A stretch of DNA of 64,000 nt. Source: Verrucomicrobiia bacterium DG1235 (GTDB taxonomy: Bacteria > Verrucomicrobiota > Verrucomicrobiia > Opitutales > Opitutaceae). The stretch is taken from contig DS990592.1 of assembly GCA_000155695.1 (NCBI GenBank), positions 5,112,538 to 5,176,537 of the forward strand, given 5' to 3'. Below the pieces are notes generated by a model. That model had not been told where the DNA came from, did not search any database, and worked only from the letters and a program-made list of their open reading frames with translations. This document shows, in pieces, positions 1 through 7,714 of the stretch. The stretch's first letter is position 1. Every line of letters starts with the position of its first letter. A program made the position numbers and the translations under genes.

Positions 1-148
1 GGGACAGGATGATTTGCTGGCGTTCTGGAGCTAACATTGGGCGTGTTACAGGTTTGTGTATATCTGTGTATAGGCAAGAAATATGTTGACTTTATTTGGG
101 AAAATGTGGGTTTTGTCGATTAAACCAACAAAAGCCAACATTGATTAA
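1..148 (+). promoter_or_regulatory. Upstream region of the microcompartment operon
   Basis: No gene begins here. The stretch just before pduL is AT-rich and holds a -35-like TTGACT at 86-91 without a convincing -10 at the right distance. The tract CCAACAAAAGCCAACA at 124-139 repeats CCAACA twice at a 10-base step, which could be a regulator site. PVM-type microcompartment loci usually have a DeoR-family regulator nearby; none lies inside this window. Promoter and operator positions are inference. Confidence 0.3.
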
Positions 149-808
149 ATGAATAGTACCCTCAGTAGAGCTCAAGTAGAACAGTTGGTTCGCGCTAGTC
201 TCAGTCGTCAGTTAGGTGTTGCGGCGACTGCTGCGCCGAGTCCGTTGGTGGTGAATTCCAGCGCTCGCCATTGCCACTTGTCGCCGGAAGCGGTGGAGAC
301 CCTTTTTGGAAAGGGGCATACGCTTACGCCGATGAAATCGCTCTATATGGATGGGCAATTCGCCGCCAAGGAATCGGTGACCTTGATCGGCCCCCGCAGT
401 CGCGTGATCTCGAATCTCCGCATTCTCGGGCCGTGTCGAAATCTTAACCAAGTGGAGCTCGCCTTTACGGATTCGATTTCCTTGGGCTTTAAGATTCCGG
501 TTCGCAACTCCGGCGATATCGCTGGGACGCCCGGCTGCATGTTGATGGGGCCGGCGGGATTTCTTGAAATGGATGAAGGCGTGATTCGGGCTGCTCCGCA
601 CGTGCACATGCATCCGAAGGACGCGGAGCACTACGGCGTCGAAAACAAGAGCTACATGAAGCTGCGAGTAGGCGGTCCGTTAGGGGTGACCTTTGATCGG
701 ATATTTGTCCGCGTAGACCCGGCCTTTAAGCTCGAGGTTCACATCGATACTGACGAAGCCAACGCGTGCGGGCTCGGGCCTGACGTGGAGTGCGAGTTGA
801 TCAAGTAA
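149..808 (+). CDS. pduL: PduL-type phosphate acyltransferase of the microcompartment
   Basis: This 219-residue protein matches the PduL (PTAC_domain) phosphotransacylase family, which moves the acyl group from CoA to phosphate and regenerates CoA in the shell lumen. Histidines typical of the metal sites are visible: H41 and H43 in SSARHCHLS, and H151, H153 and H155 in APHVHMHPKD. Residues 1-23 form a short amphipathic helix (LSRAQVEQLVRASLSRQLG), the usual form of an encapsulation peptide, followed by an Ala/Pro linker. It is first in the operon and 70 bases upstream of the first shell gene. Its product, an acyl phosphate, would feed the acetate kinase at 1500-2681. No clear ribosome-binding site precedes the ATG. 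Family assignment is firm; lactyl or propionyl as the natural acyl group is inference. Confidence 0.95.
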   Translation: MNSTLSRAQVEQLVRASLSRQLGVAATAAPSPLVVNSSARHCHLSPEAVETLFGKGHTLTPMKSLYMDGQFAAKESVTLIGPRSRVISNLRILGPCRNLNQVELAFTDSISLGFKIPVRNSGDIAGTPGCMLMGPAGFLEMDEGVIRAAPHVHMHPKDAEHYGVENKSYMKLRVGGPLGVTFDRIFVRVDPAFKLEVHIDTDEANACGLGPDVECELIK

Positions 809-878
809 CAATTTTTCGGATACGAAAATTTAGAATTCTGAAACGTTTAAAAAGAGAAACCCAAAAACCAAATAAGCA

Positions 879-1148
879 ATGAGTGAATCCATCGGATTGA
901 TCGAAACCAAGGGCCTGACTGGCTCAATCGAGGCGAGTGACGCCATGGCCAAGGCCGCGGCGGTGACCCTCGTAAAGCAAATCTCTATCGGCGGCGGCTT
1001 TTTGACCGTTCTCGTCAAGGGAGACGTCGGCAGCGTGAAGGCGGCTGTCGAAGCAGGCGCGGAAGCGGCAAACCGTGTAGGCGAACTCGTTGGCTCCAAC
1101 GTAATCGCTCGTCCGCACGAAGAGCTTCTCAAGTATTTCGGCGCGTAA
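879..1148 (+). CDS. BMC-H hexameric shell protein 1
   Basis: This is an 89-residue single-domain BMC shell protein (PF00936). It opens with the typical SIGLIETKGLTGSIEASDAM strand-helix and holds the usual [15 protein letters not shown] helix and ARPHEEL near the C-terminus. Such proteins form hexamers that tile the facets of the shell, with the central pore lined by the loop after the second strand. Here that loop reads SIGGG, different from the loops of the two paralogs at 1173 and 2743. It lies between pduL and BMC-H 2. A small dyad (TTTTCG/CGAAAA, about 814-828) sits in the gap after pduL and may tune expression of the abundant shell genes. Confidence 0.95.
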   Translation: MSESIGLIETKGLTGSIEASDAMAKAAAVTLVKQISIGGGFLTVLVKGDVGSVKAAVEAGAEAANRVGELVGSNVIARPHEELLKYFGA

Positions 1149-1172
1149 CCAATATCTGGAGACATAAATAAA

Positions 1173-1451
1173 ATGGCTAAACAAGCAATTGGAATGATCG
1201 AATGTAAGGGGCTGATTAGCCTCATGGAAGCCGCAGACGCAGCTCTCAAATCAGCGGACGTCACGATGACAGGCTGGGAGAAGATCGGCTCTGGGCTCGT
1301 AACCGGATTTTTCACCGGCGACGTAGCGGCTGTGAAGGCAGCTGTAGAAGCAGGCTCGGAAGCCGCTTCGCAAGTGGGCGAAGTCGTAGCCGTGCAGGTA
1401 ATTCCACGTCCGCACGACGACCTCAGTAAGCTCGGAAGCTGGATCGGATAA
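1173..1451 (+). CDS. BMC-H hexameric shell protein 2
   Basis: This 92-residue BMC-H shell protein (PF00936) starts [20 protein letters not shown] and carries the pore loop [10 protein letters not shown], the form closest to canonical hexamers such as PduA. It ends with a short [15 protein letters not shown] tail. It follows BMC-H 1 by 24 bases, and GGAGA about 12 bases before the ATG is a plausible ribosome-binding site. It is clearly related to, but distinct from, the neighbouring shell proteins, which suggests mixed hexamer types with different pore chemistry. The function is certain at family level; the metabolite passing its pore is unknown. Confidence 0.95.
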   Translation: MAKQAIGMIECKGLISLMEAADAALKSADVTMTGWEKIGSGLVTGFFTGDVAAVKAAVEAGSEAASQVGEVVAVQVIPRPHDDLSKLGSWIG

Positions 1452-1499
1452 TCGGCTTTTCTAGAACCCTGACATCCAGCCAAGGACCCAGCCAATATC

Positions 1500-2681
1500 G
1501 TGAAAATCCTCATCGCCAACCTCGGATCGACCTCCTTCAAGTATCGTCTCTACGATATGGATGGAGCGGCTTCTTCGATGCTCGCCCAAGGCGGTTTCGA
1601 GCGGGTCTCCGAATACACGCCGTGCATCGAGAAGATGTTGGAGGATTTGATTTCGGAAGGTCATTTGGCATCGGGCTCTGAGCTCGACGCGGTCGGTTTC
1701 AAGACTGTGCTGGGCAAGGATCTCAGCGGCTGCGTGGACGCGGATGATCGCGTCCTCGCCGCCCTGGAAGGCTTCAAGGAAGTCGCTCCCGCTCATAACC
1801 CCGCCTATGCGGAAGGCATTCGCTGCTTCGAACGGCTCCTGCCGGACGTGCGTCGGGTCGCGCTTTTCGAGACGGCGTTTTACCAATGGATGGAGCCCGC
1901 AGCTTATAGCTACGCCATCCCGCAGGCTTGGCGAGACCTTGGCATCCGTCGCTACGGATTTCATGGAGCCAGCCACAAATTTATCGCCGAACGCACGGCA
2001 GAATTGCTCGGCCGCGAAGACGTGGCTCAACGCGTTCGCCAGCTCTACGTTTCCGGTGCCGGTTCATTCGAAGGCGCTCCTTTGCGCGTGCTGTCCTGCC
2101 ATCTTGGAGGCAGTAGTTCGGTAACCGGGATTCGTGACGGATTGGCGATCGGCAGCAGCATGGGCTTTAGCCCGCAGAGCGGTTTGCCGCAAAACAATCG
2201 CGTGGGCGATCTGGATTCGATGGCGATTCCTTACGCCTGCAAGATGCTTGGGATCACGGTCGAAGAGGCGGAGCGTCAGCTTAACAAAGAGAGTGGCTTG
2301 CTCGGACTTTCCGGAGTCAGCAATGACGCTCGTGACGTACGAGAGGCTGCTGCGTCCGGCAATGCTGACGCGAAGCTGGCGACCGACGCCCTTGTCGACA
2401 GCATTCGCCATTGGGCAGGTTCCTTCTTTTTCAAGATGGGAGGGGCGGAGGTGATCTCCTTCACTGCTGGCATCGGCGAAAACGACGTGGAGCTTCGCGC
2501 GGCAGTTTGCGCAGGGCTCGAAGGACTCGGGGTAAAAATCGATCCTGAAGCCAATGCGTCAACCATCCGCGGCAAGGAAGGCGTCATTAGCGCTTCCGAC
2601 TCTAAAATAAAAGTCGTGGTCATTCCCGCGAATGAAGAACTCGTCATCGCTCGGGAAGTTTACCGACAAGTATCCAAATAA
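1500..2681 (+). CDS. ackA: Acetate/propionate family kinase
   Basis: This 393-residue member of the acetate kinase family makes ATP from an acyl phosphate and ADP. Seen in the sequence are the N-terminal phosphate-binding NLGSTSFKY, the HNPAY motif, FETAFYQWMEP, the FHGASH motif, the nucleotide-binding CHLGGSSSV and TAGIGEN. The start is GTG, preceded by AAGGA about 14 bases upstream; MKILIANLGS is the expected N-terminus. The phosphate loop is NLGSTS rather than the usual NxGSSS, a variant also known in microcompartment-linked kinases. There is no obvious encapsulation peptide, so it probably acts in the cytosol on acyl phosphate leaving the shell. The gene sits between shell genes 2 and 3. 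Confidence 0.93.
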   Translation: MKILIANLGSTSFKYRLYDMDGAASSMLAQGGFERVSEYTPCIEKMLEDLISEGHLASGSELDAVGFKTVLGKDLSGCVDADDRVLAALEGFKEVAPAHNPAYAEGIRCFERLLPDVRRVALFETAFYQWMEPAAYSYAIPQAWRDLGIRRYGFHGASHKFIAERTAELLGREDVAQRVRQLYVSGAGSFEGAPLRVLSCHLGGSSSVTGIRDGLAIGSSMGFSPQSGLPQNNRVGDLDSMAIPYACKMLGITVEEAERQLNKESGLLGLSGVSNDARDVREAAASGNADAKLATDALVDSIRHWAGSFFFKMGGAEVISFTAGIGENDVELRAAVCAGLEGLGVKIDPEANASTIRGKEGVISASDSKIKVVVIPANEELVIAREVYRQVSK

Positions 2682-2742
2682 TAATTACTTTTCAGAATAT
2701 TAACCAAATGGCTCTAGCGAGCCGAAAACCCAAAGAATCAAA

Positions 2743-3060
2743 ATGGCAACACAAGCAATCGGAATCCTCGAAACCAAAGGCCTCATCGCTCTCGTGCAAG
2801 GCACGGACGCGATGCTCAAATCTGCGAACGTGGAAGTCGCCGGTCCAATGACTGGCGTCGGCAGCGCTCTCGTAAGCGTCACCATCCGCGGCGACGTAGC
2901 AGCTGTGAAGGCGGCTATCGAAACGGGAGCAGACTCCGCTAGCCAGCATGGCGAAGTGGTCAGCGCTCACGTCATCGCTCGTCCTCACGAGGACACGGAG
3001 ACGATCATTCCACATTCCCAAGCAGCAGCTAAGCCAGCCGCGAAACGCTCAGCCAAGTAA
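2743..3060 (+). CDS. BMC-H shell protein 3 with basic C-terminal tail
   Basis: This 105-residue BMC-H protein (PF00936) has the core ATQAIGILETKGLIALVQG and pore loop MTGVGSALVS. It differs from its two paralogs by a tail of roughly 15-20 residues ending AAAKPAAKRSAK, rich in Ala and Lys. A disordered basic tail could reach across the shell or bind cargo; that is inference. A small hairpin (GGCTC/GAGCC, 2710-2723) stands in the 61-base gap after the kinase gene. The BMC-P gene begins four bases after its stop, so the two are surely co-translated. Confidence 0.94.
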   Translation: MATQAIGILETKGLIALVQGTDAMLKSANVEVAGPMTGVGSALVSVTIRGDVAAVKAAIETGADSASQHGEVVSAHVIARPHEDTETIIPHSQAAAKPAAKRSAK

Positions 3061-3064
3061 GGCC

Positions 3065-3379
3065 ATGTACCTGGCGAAAGTAATAGGTTCGGTCGTCTCG
3101 ACCAAGAAGGACGAAAGCATGCGCGGCCGTAAGCTGCTCATGGTTCGTCCCATGTTGATCGACCCTGAAAATCCGAGCCAGTTCAAGGAAGGAAGCAACA
3201 CGATCGTAGCGATCGATACGCTTGGAGCCGGAGAGGGTGAGCTCGTGATGCTCGCCCAAGGAAGCTCGGCTCGCCAAGCGGATGGACTCAAGGAATTGCC
3301 CGTGGACGCCGCTATCGTCGGCCTTGTCGATACGGTCAATGTTTTGGGCCAAAAAACATACGCCGCCAAAGACAGCTGA
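3065..3379 (+). CDS. BMC-P pentameric vertex protein 1 (EutN/CcmL family)
   Basis: This is a 104-residue EutN/CcmL (PF03319) protein forming the pentamers that cap shell vertices. It starts MYLAKVIGSVVSTKKDESM, the classic N-terminus of the family, and contains GRKLLMVRPM, the VAIDTLGAGEGELVMLAQG strand-loop and the AAIVGLVDTV strand. An in-frame start exists 117 bases upstream, but it would overlap BMC-H 3 and lengthen the protein beyond family size, so the ATG at 3065 is preferred. It is the first of three divergent BMC-P genes in the operon. Confidence 0.93.
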   Translation: MYLAKVIGSVVSTKKDESMRGRKLLMVRPMLIDPENPSQFKEGSNTIVAIDTLGAGEGELVMLAQGSSARQADGLKELPVDAAIVGLVDTVNVLGQKTYAAKDS

Positions 3380-3401
3380 ACCGCAGTCAAAGGAATAGAA
3401 A

Positions 3402-4835
3402 ATGAGTCAATTTAGCGAAGTAGCAATTAGGAACGTGGTGGCGGAAGTCATCGCCCAGATGCAGTTGGCCCAGCCACCTGCAGTCGTCTCACGTCCCGGA
3501 CGCCATGGCGTTTTCGACGACGCGAAATCGGCTGCGAAGGCGGCTCGAGGCGGTTTCGAGCAACTCTCCCGCAAGGGCTGGGCAGCTCGGGCCAAAGTGA
3601 TTGAGATCGTCAAGACTATGTGCGCCGATCAGGCGGACCGTTGGGGCACGATCGAATTCGAGGAGACTAAGATAGGTCGACTCGATCACAAGATCGCCAA
3701 GCTTCACGGCATTAAGAACGTGCTCGGCACAGAGTACCTTGCTCCGACAGGCATGAGTGGCGATGCGGGGATCACCATGGACGAAGCCGCGCCTTGGGGC
3801 GTTGTTGGCGGGATCTTGCCGGTGACTCACTCCGTGCCGACGATGGCGGGAAACATGGTAAACATGGTCGCTGCCGGAAATGCCGCGGTGTTTAATCCGC
3901 ATCCAGGCGGAGCGGCAGTCGCGGCCCTCGCGGTTCATGAGATCAACGAGGCGATCAAAGCCGAGCTCGGTATCAGTAATCTTTTTTGTACGGTCGAAAA
4001 GCCGTCGCTCGAATCATTCAACGAGCTCTGCGCTTCGGAAGATGTCGATCTGCTCTGCATCACTGGCGGACCCGCTGTAGTGGATGCGGCGATGAAGACC
4101 GGTAAGCGCGCGATCTGTGCCGGTCCGGGAAATCCTCCCGTAGTCATTGACGACTGCAGCGCTCTTGATTTCGACAAGGTCGCCCGCGATATCGTTTTCG
4201 GCGGCGGGTTCGACAACAATCTCCTCTGTATCGGCGAGAAACAGGTCTTCGCAGTAGGCGACGCCTATCAGAAGTCGCTTGCCGCCTTCCAGCGTCAGGG
4301 AGCTCTACTTCTTAATAGCCAGCAAGTCGAAGCCATTAAAAAGGAAGTATTCACTTACCGCCCCGGTGACGGTGGTTGTTCCCATGCTGTATTGAATCGT
4401 GAATACGTTGGAGCATCGCCTGCTAAGCTCGCGGCGATCGCTGGACTGACCATCGATCCCAAGATCGAGATGCTCATCGCGGAAACGGCAGCCGACGACT
4501 TGCTCGTCATCGAAGAGCAGATGATGCCGCTCCTGCCAATTGTTCGCTCTAGCAATTTCGCTGAAGCCGTGACTGCGGCAAAAGTATCAGAACATGGATA
4601 CAAGCACTCTGCCATGGTCCACACGATGAACGTAGCGAATATGACTCATATGGCTCGCTCTATGGATACGACTCTCTTCGTCAAGAACGGTCCCTGTGTG
4701 GCGGGTCTTGGCATGGGTGGCGAAGGCTACATCAGCTTCTCGATCGCGACGACGACAGGCGAGGGGATCACCACGCCACGCACGTTCACACGCTTCCGCC
4801 GCTGCACTTTGGTGGATAACCTCAATATCGTTTAG
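3402..4835 (+). CDS. CoA-acylating aldehyde dehydrogenase of the microcompartment
   Basis: This 477-residue PduP/EutE-type enzyme oxidises an aldehyde, probably L-lactaldehyde, to acyl-CoA with NAD. The catalytic cysteine is C276 in DNNLLCIGEK. The nucleotide-binding region includes PWGVVGGILPVTHS and FNPHPG, and the C-terminus has GEGITTPRTF, typical of the family. Residues 1-22 (SEVAIRNVVAEVIAQMQL) form an amphipathic helix followed by a Pro/Ala linker, the pattern of an encapsulation peptide. With PduL it would form the lumenal core that makes and recycles CoA. The family is certain; the substrate is inferred from the adjacent aldolase and from work on PVM-type compartments. Confidence 0.95.
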   Translation: MSQFSEVAIRNVVAEVIAQMQLAQPPAVVSRPGRHGVFDDAKSAAKAARGGFEQLSRKGWAARAKVIEIVKTMCADQADRWGTIEFEETKIGRLDHKIAKLHGIKNVLGTEYLAPTGMSGDAGITMDEAAPWGVVGGILPVTHSVPTMAGNMVNMVAAGNAAVFNPHPGGAAVAALAVHEINEAIKAELGISNLFCTVEKPSLESFNELCASEDVDLLCITGGPAVVDAAMKTGKRAICAGPGNPPVVIDDCSALDFDKVARDIVFGGGFDNNLLCIGEKQVFAVGDAYQKSLAAFQRQGALLLNSQQVEAIKKEVFTYRPGDGGCSHAVLNREYVGASPAKLAAIAGLTIDPKIEMLIAETAADDLLVIEEQMMPLLPIVRSSNFAEAVTAAKVSEHGYKHSAMVHTMNVANMTHMARSMDTTLFVKNGPCVAGLGMGGEGYISFSIATTTGEGITTPRTFTRFRRCTLVDNLNIV

Positions 4836-4860
4836 TTCTGAAGCCTGTAGGCATTTACGC

Positions 4861-5121
4861 ATGATTCTCGCTCGAATAGACGGCCACGCGACCTCCAGCT
4901 TTTGCGACGCAAGTCTCAAAGGTCAGACGATCGTGCTGTGCACGCCGGTTGACGAGAACGGTGAGGATGCAGGCTTTCCGTTCGCAGCGCTCGATCCTTT
5001 GGGAGCCGGGCGGCATGCGATCGTTTTTATCACCACGGATGGTTCTTGGTCGCAGAAAACGACCGGGCATGACGACTCGCCCATTCGCAACCAAGTCATC
5101 GGACTTGTAGACCCGTCATGA
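4861..5121 (+). CDS. BMC-P pentameric vertex protein 2
   Basis: This 86-residue EutN/CcmL-family protein begins MILARIDGHATSSFCDASL and keeps the ALDPLGAGRHAIVFITTDG loop and the C-terminal IRNQVIGLVDPS. It is shorter than the other two BMC-P proteins and has a longer polar loop before its last strand. A longer in-frame reading from 4696 would lie inside the dehydrogenase gene and is rejected. It overlaps the next BMC-P gene by four bases (ATGA at 5118-5121), which implies translational coupling. Confidence 0.9.
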   Translation: MILARIDGHATSSFCDASLKGQTIVLCTPVDENGEDAGFPFAALDPLGAGRHAIVFITTDGSWSQKTTGHDDSPIRNQVIGLVDPS

Positions 5122-5408
5122 AAATCGGCACCGTTATCGGCACAGTTACTTTCAGTCACCTCGCTCCGCAGTTTCGTGGAGGGAAGTGGGTGATGGTGAG
5201 CCCCATGGGTTCCGAGGAGCTCACCGGAAAACGGACGTACAGTCAGGCGTCGACTCCGGTCGTATACGATAAGCTCGGAGCCGGAGTAGGGGATCAGATT
5301 CTCTACGTGGAAGGAGCCGAGGCGACGCAACCTTTTCCGTATCCAATTCCCTTGGACGCTATATCTGTCGCATTGCTCGACAGTTTCCAGTTTTCGCCGC
5401 CGGCCTAG
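5118..5408 (+). CDS. BMC-P pentameric vertex protein 3
   Basis: This is a 96-residue EutN/CcmL-family vertex protein. It starts MKIGTVIGTVTFSHLAPQF and contains KWVMVSPMG, the DKLGAGVGDQILYVEG loop and the PLDAISVALLDSF strand. It is translationally coupled to BMC-P 2 through the ATGA overlap. Three different BMC-P genes in one operon is the known state in PVM-type compartments, where at most one would be needed geometrically, so the copies may form vertices with different partners. Confidence 0.92.
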   Translation: MKIGTVIGTVTFSHLAPQFRGGKWVMVSPMGSEELTGKRTYSQASTPVVYDKLGAGVGDQILYVEGAEATQPFPYPIPLDAISVALLDSFQFSPPA

Positions 5409-5457
5409 GTCGGCTTAGCCACATATTTTAATTTAATAAAAACCAAACACTCGACAC

Positions 5458-6561
5458 ATGAGTAAGCTCTATACCGCAAAGGATCTCGAACAATTGATAA
5501 AGCAAGGCCAGTCGCTCTGCAGCGTACCCGCTGACGCGAAGCTGACGCCGATGGCGCGTGACATAATGCGAAAGCACAAGCGTAGCGCTCCTGCTGGTAC
5601 AGCAGTTTCCGCAGCCCCGGCAGCAGCTCCGGCGGCGAGTGGCTCTTCTCCCCGTATTCACGAGCCCGTGCTTCCGCGAGCTGAATACAATTGGAAGCCT
5701 GGCGCGGACCCAAAGACCGCCGCTGAGCTCGAGCGCTTTTTCTTCTCTCCAGAGATTCAAGCTCTTAAGGAGCGGATCTGCCATATCGGAAAGCGCATCT
5801 GGAGCAAAGGTTATGTGGATGGAAATGGTGGTAACATCACGGTTCGCGTGGGTGACAATCTTGTACTTTGTACGCCGACATTGATTTCAAAGGGCTTCAT
5901 GGTTCCGGATGATATCTGCATGGTCGATCTCGACGGCAACCAAGTAGCCGGTACGCGTCCACGTACTTCAGAAGTGAATACGCACCTCGGCATCATGAAG
6001 GCCGAGCCTAAGGCCAAGTCTTGTGTGCACGCTCATCCAGTTTACGCTACTGCTTTCGCGGTGGCTGGCGTAACGCCTCCATCTTGCCTGATTCCCGAGC
6101 CGGAAGTGTTTCTCGGCGAAATCGGTTTTGCCAGCTACCAGACTCCTGGTACGCCGGAGAACGCTCGCGAGGTTGGAGCATTGGCGAAGCGTCACCAGTC
6201 CATTCTGATGCAGAATCACGGTGTGATCTGCTGGGGTACTGACGTTGAGGACGCGTATTGGAAGATGGAGAACACGGATGCGTTTTGCCAGACGGTTTCG
6301 ATTTCCATGCAGATCGGCGGGCCGAAGGCCTACGGTCCTGACAAGCTCAAGGATCTTATCCTTCTTCGCAAGAAGCTCGGCATGCCGGATCATCGACTCG
6401 ATGAGCTCAAGGAGTGCGAGCTTTGTGATGCGGGTGAAGTAACGGTAAATACTCAAGCTGCTGGCTCGGCTTGTTCTTGCGCCGCTCCTGCGGCTGGAAC
6501 TTCGGTAGATGAAGCGCTCGTGAAGAAGATCACCGATCAAATCATGGCGAAACTTGGGTAG
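5458..6561 (+). CDS. Class II (Zn) sugar-phosphate aldolase with targeting tails
   Basis: This 367-residue class II aldolase/adducin family enzyme is most like L-fuculose/L-rhamnulose 1-phosphate aldolases, which give DHAP and L-lactaldehyde. The Zn ligands are H191 and H193 (VHAHPVYA) and H254 (MQNHGVICWG), and E172 in RTSEVNTH is the likely catalytic acid. The core aldolase starts near residue 90. Before it are a helix (LYTAKDLEQLIKQGQSL) and an Ala/Pro linker; after it is a Cys/Ala-rich linker and a second amphipathic helix (VDEALVKKITDQIMAKLG). Both ends look like encapsulation peptides, which is unusual. The sequence cannot decide between fuculose and rhamnulose phosphate. Confidence 0.92.
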   Translation: MSKLYTAKDLEQLIKQGQSLCSVPADAKLTPMARDIMRKHKRSAPAGTAVSAAPAAAPAASGSSPRIHEPVLPRAEYNWKPGADPKTAAELERFFFSPEIQALKERICHIGKRIWSKGYVDGNGGNITVRVGDNLVLCTPTLISKGFMVPDDICMVDLDGNQVAGTRPRTSEVNTHLGIMKAEPKAKSCVHAHPVYATAFAVAGVTPPSCLIPEPEVFLGEIGFASYQTPGTPENAREVGALAKRHQSILMQNHGVICWGTDVEDAYWKMENTDAFCQTVSISMQIGGPKAYGPDKLKDLILLRKKLGMPDHRLDELKECELCDAGEVTVNTQAAGSACSCAAPAAGTSVDEALVKKITDQIMAKLG

Positions 6562-6621
6562 AGTAAAGAGATCGCGGCACTAGGCCGCTTCCTATACGAA
6601 AATTCTACTAGGCACCAAATT

Positions 6622-7632
6622 ATGAATACATTTTCCTCCAAGAAAGCTCCTATTCGCGTTGCGGTAACAGGCGCGGCTGGGAACATCGGCTACGCTCTCC
6701 TGTTTCGAATCGCTTCTGGGGCAATGTTCGGACCGAACCAGCCGGTTGCATTGAATTTGATTGAGATTCCGCCGGGCATGAAGGCTTTGGAGGGAGTGGC
6801 GATGGAGCTAGACGATTGCGCGTTTCCGCTCGTGACGGAGATCGTGCAGACGGACGATTTGAGCGTTGGCTTCAAGGATGTCGACTGGGCGTTGCTTGTC
6901 GGTTCCGTGCCGCGCAGGCAGGGAATGGAGCGAGCGGATTTGCTCAGCGTGAACGGCAAGGTTTTTGTGGGACAGGGCAAGGCGATCAACGATTTTGCGA
7001 AGCCAAACGTGCGGGTTCTCGTTGTCGGGAATCCGTGCAATACCAATGCGCTGATTGCCATGACGAGCGCTACGAATATCCCGAACGAGCAATTCTTCGC
7101 TATGACGCGTCTCGACGAGAATCGCGCCAAGACCCAGATTGCCCAGAAGGCGGGCGTGCCGGTGCGCGAGGTCTCCGAACTTTGCGTTTGGGGGAATCAT
7201 AGTCCGACAATGTATCCAGATTTTGAAAACGCTAAAATTGGTCGCGGCAAGGCGACCGACGTGATCCTTGATCAAGCGTGGTTTCGCGACACTTTTGTTC
7301 CGACTGTTGGGCAGCGCGGCAAGGCGGTTATCGAGGCGCGCGGCTCATCTTCCGCTGCTTCCGCGGCGAACGCGGTGGTGGATACGGTGCGTGATCTGTC
7401 GACTCCGACTCGCGGGGATATTCATAGCGTTTGTGTGATTTCGCGTGGCGAGTATGGTACGCCTGCAGGCATCATCACCTCGCTTCCGATTCGCGTCGAC
7501 GGAGCTGGCAAGTGGCGTGTGGTGGAGGGTGTAAAGCTTTCTGAATACGCGAAGCAGAAGATCGCGGCGTCGAATGCGGAGCTGCTCGAGGAGCGAAGCG
7601 TTGCGTTTGGTCAGCTTGGGTTGAGCGTGTAA
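6622..7632 (+). CDS. Malate/lactate dehydrogenase family enzyme
   Basis: This 336-residue NAD-dependent 2-hydroxyacid dehydrogenase has the Rossmann motif GAAGNIG (17-23), VPRRQGMER with the substrate-binding R98/R99 region, [19 protein letters not shown] and the catalytic H193 in [11 protein letters not shown]. All of these are of the cytosolic malate dehydrogenase type rather than the lactate type. It is the last gene of the microcompartment operon, where a dehydrogenase of this superfamily is usually taken to re-oxidise the NADH made by the aldehyde dehydrogenase. There is no clear encapsulation helix. It may instead be the housekeeping mdh of the organism; the sequence does not settle whether it works inside the shell. 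Confidence 0.85.
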   Translation: MNTFSSKKAPIRVAVTGAAGNIGYALLFRIASGAMFGPNQPVALNLIEIPPGMKALEGVAMELDDCAFPLVTEIVQTDDLSVGFKDVDWALLVGSVPRRQGMERADLLSVNGKVFVGQGKAINDFAKPNVRVLVVGNPCNTNALIAMTSATNIPNEQFFAMTRLDENRAKTQIAQKAGVPVREVSELCVWGNHSPTMYPDFENAKIGRGKATDVILDQAWFRDTFVPTVGQRGKAVIEARGSSSAASAANAVVDTVRDLSTPTRGDIHSVCVISRGEYGTPAGIITSLPIRVDGAGKWRVVEGVKLSEYAKQKIAASNAELLEERSVAFGQLGLSV

Positions 7633-7676
7633 GGCTTGGCTAAGGAAACTTTGTGGATAGGGCGGGTTTGCGAGGG

Positions 7677-7706
7677 CCTGTGGCCGCTGGGACAGCGGCC
7701 GCTACC
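7677..7706 (+). terminator. Hairpin after the microcompartment operon
   Basis: GGCCGCTG (7682-7689) pairs with CAGCGGCC (7693-7700) across a 3-base loop, followed by GCTACCTTTT. It stands between the converging dehydrogenase and CorA genes. The T tract is short and not immediately adjacent, so it may be a REP-like repeat that also acts as a terminator. Confidence 0.5.
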
Positions 7707-7714
7707 TTTTAGTG

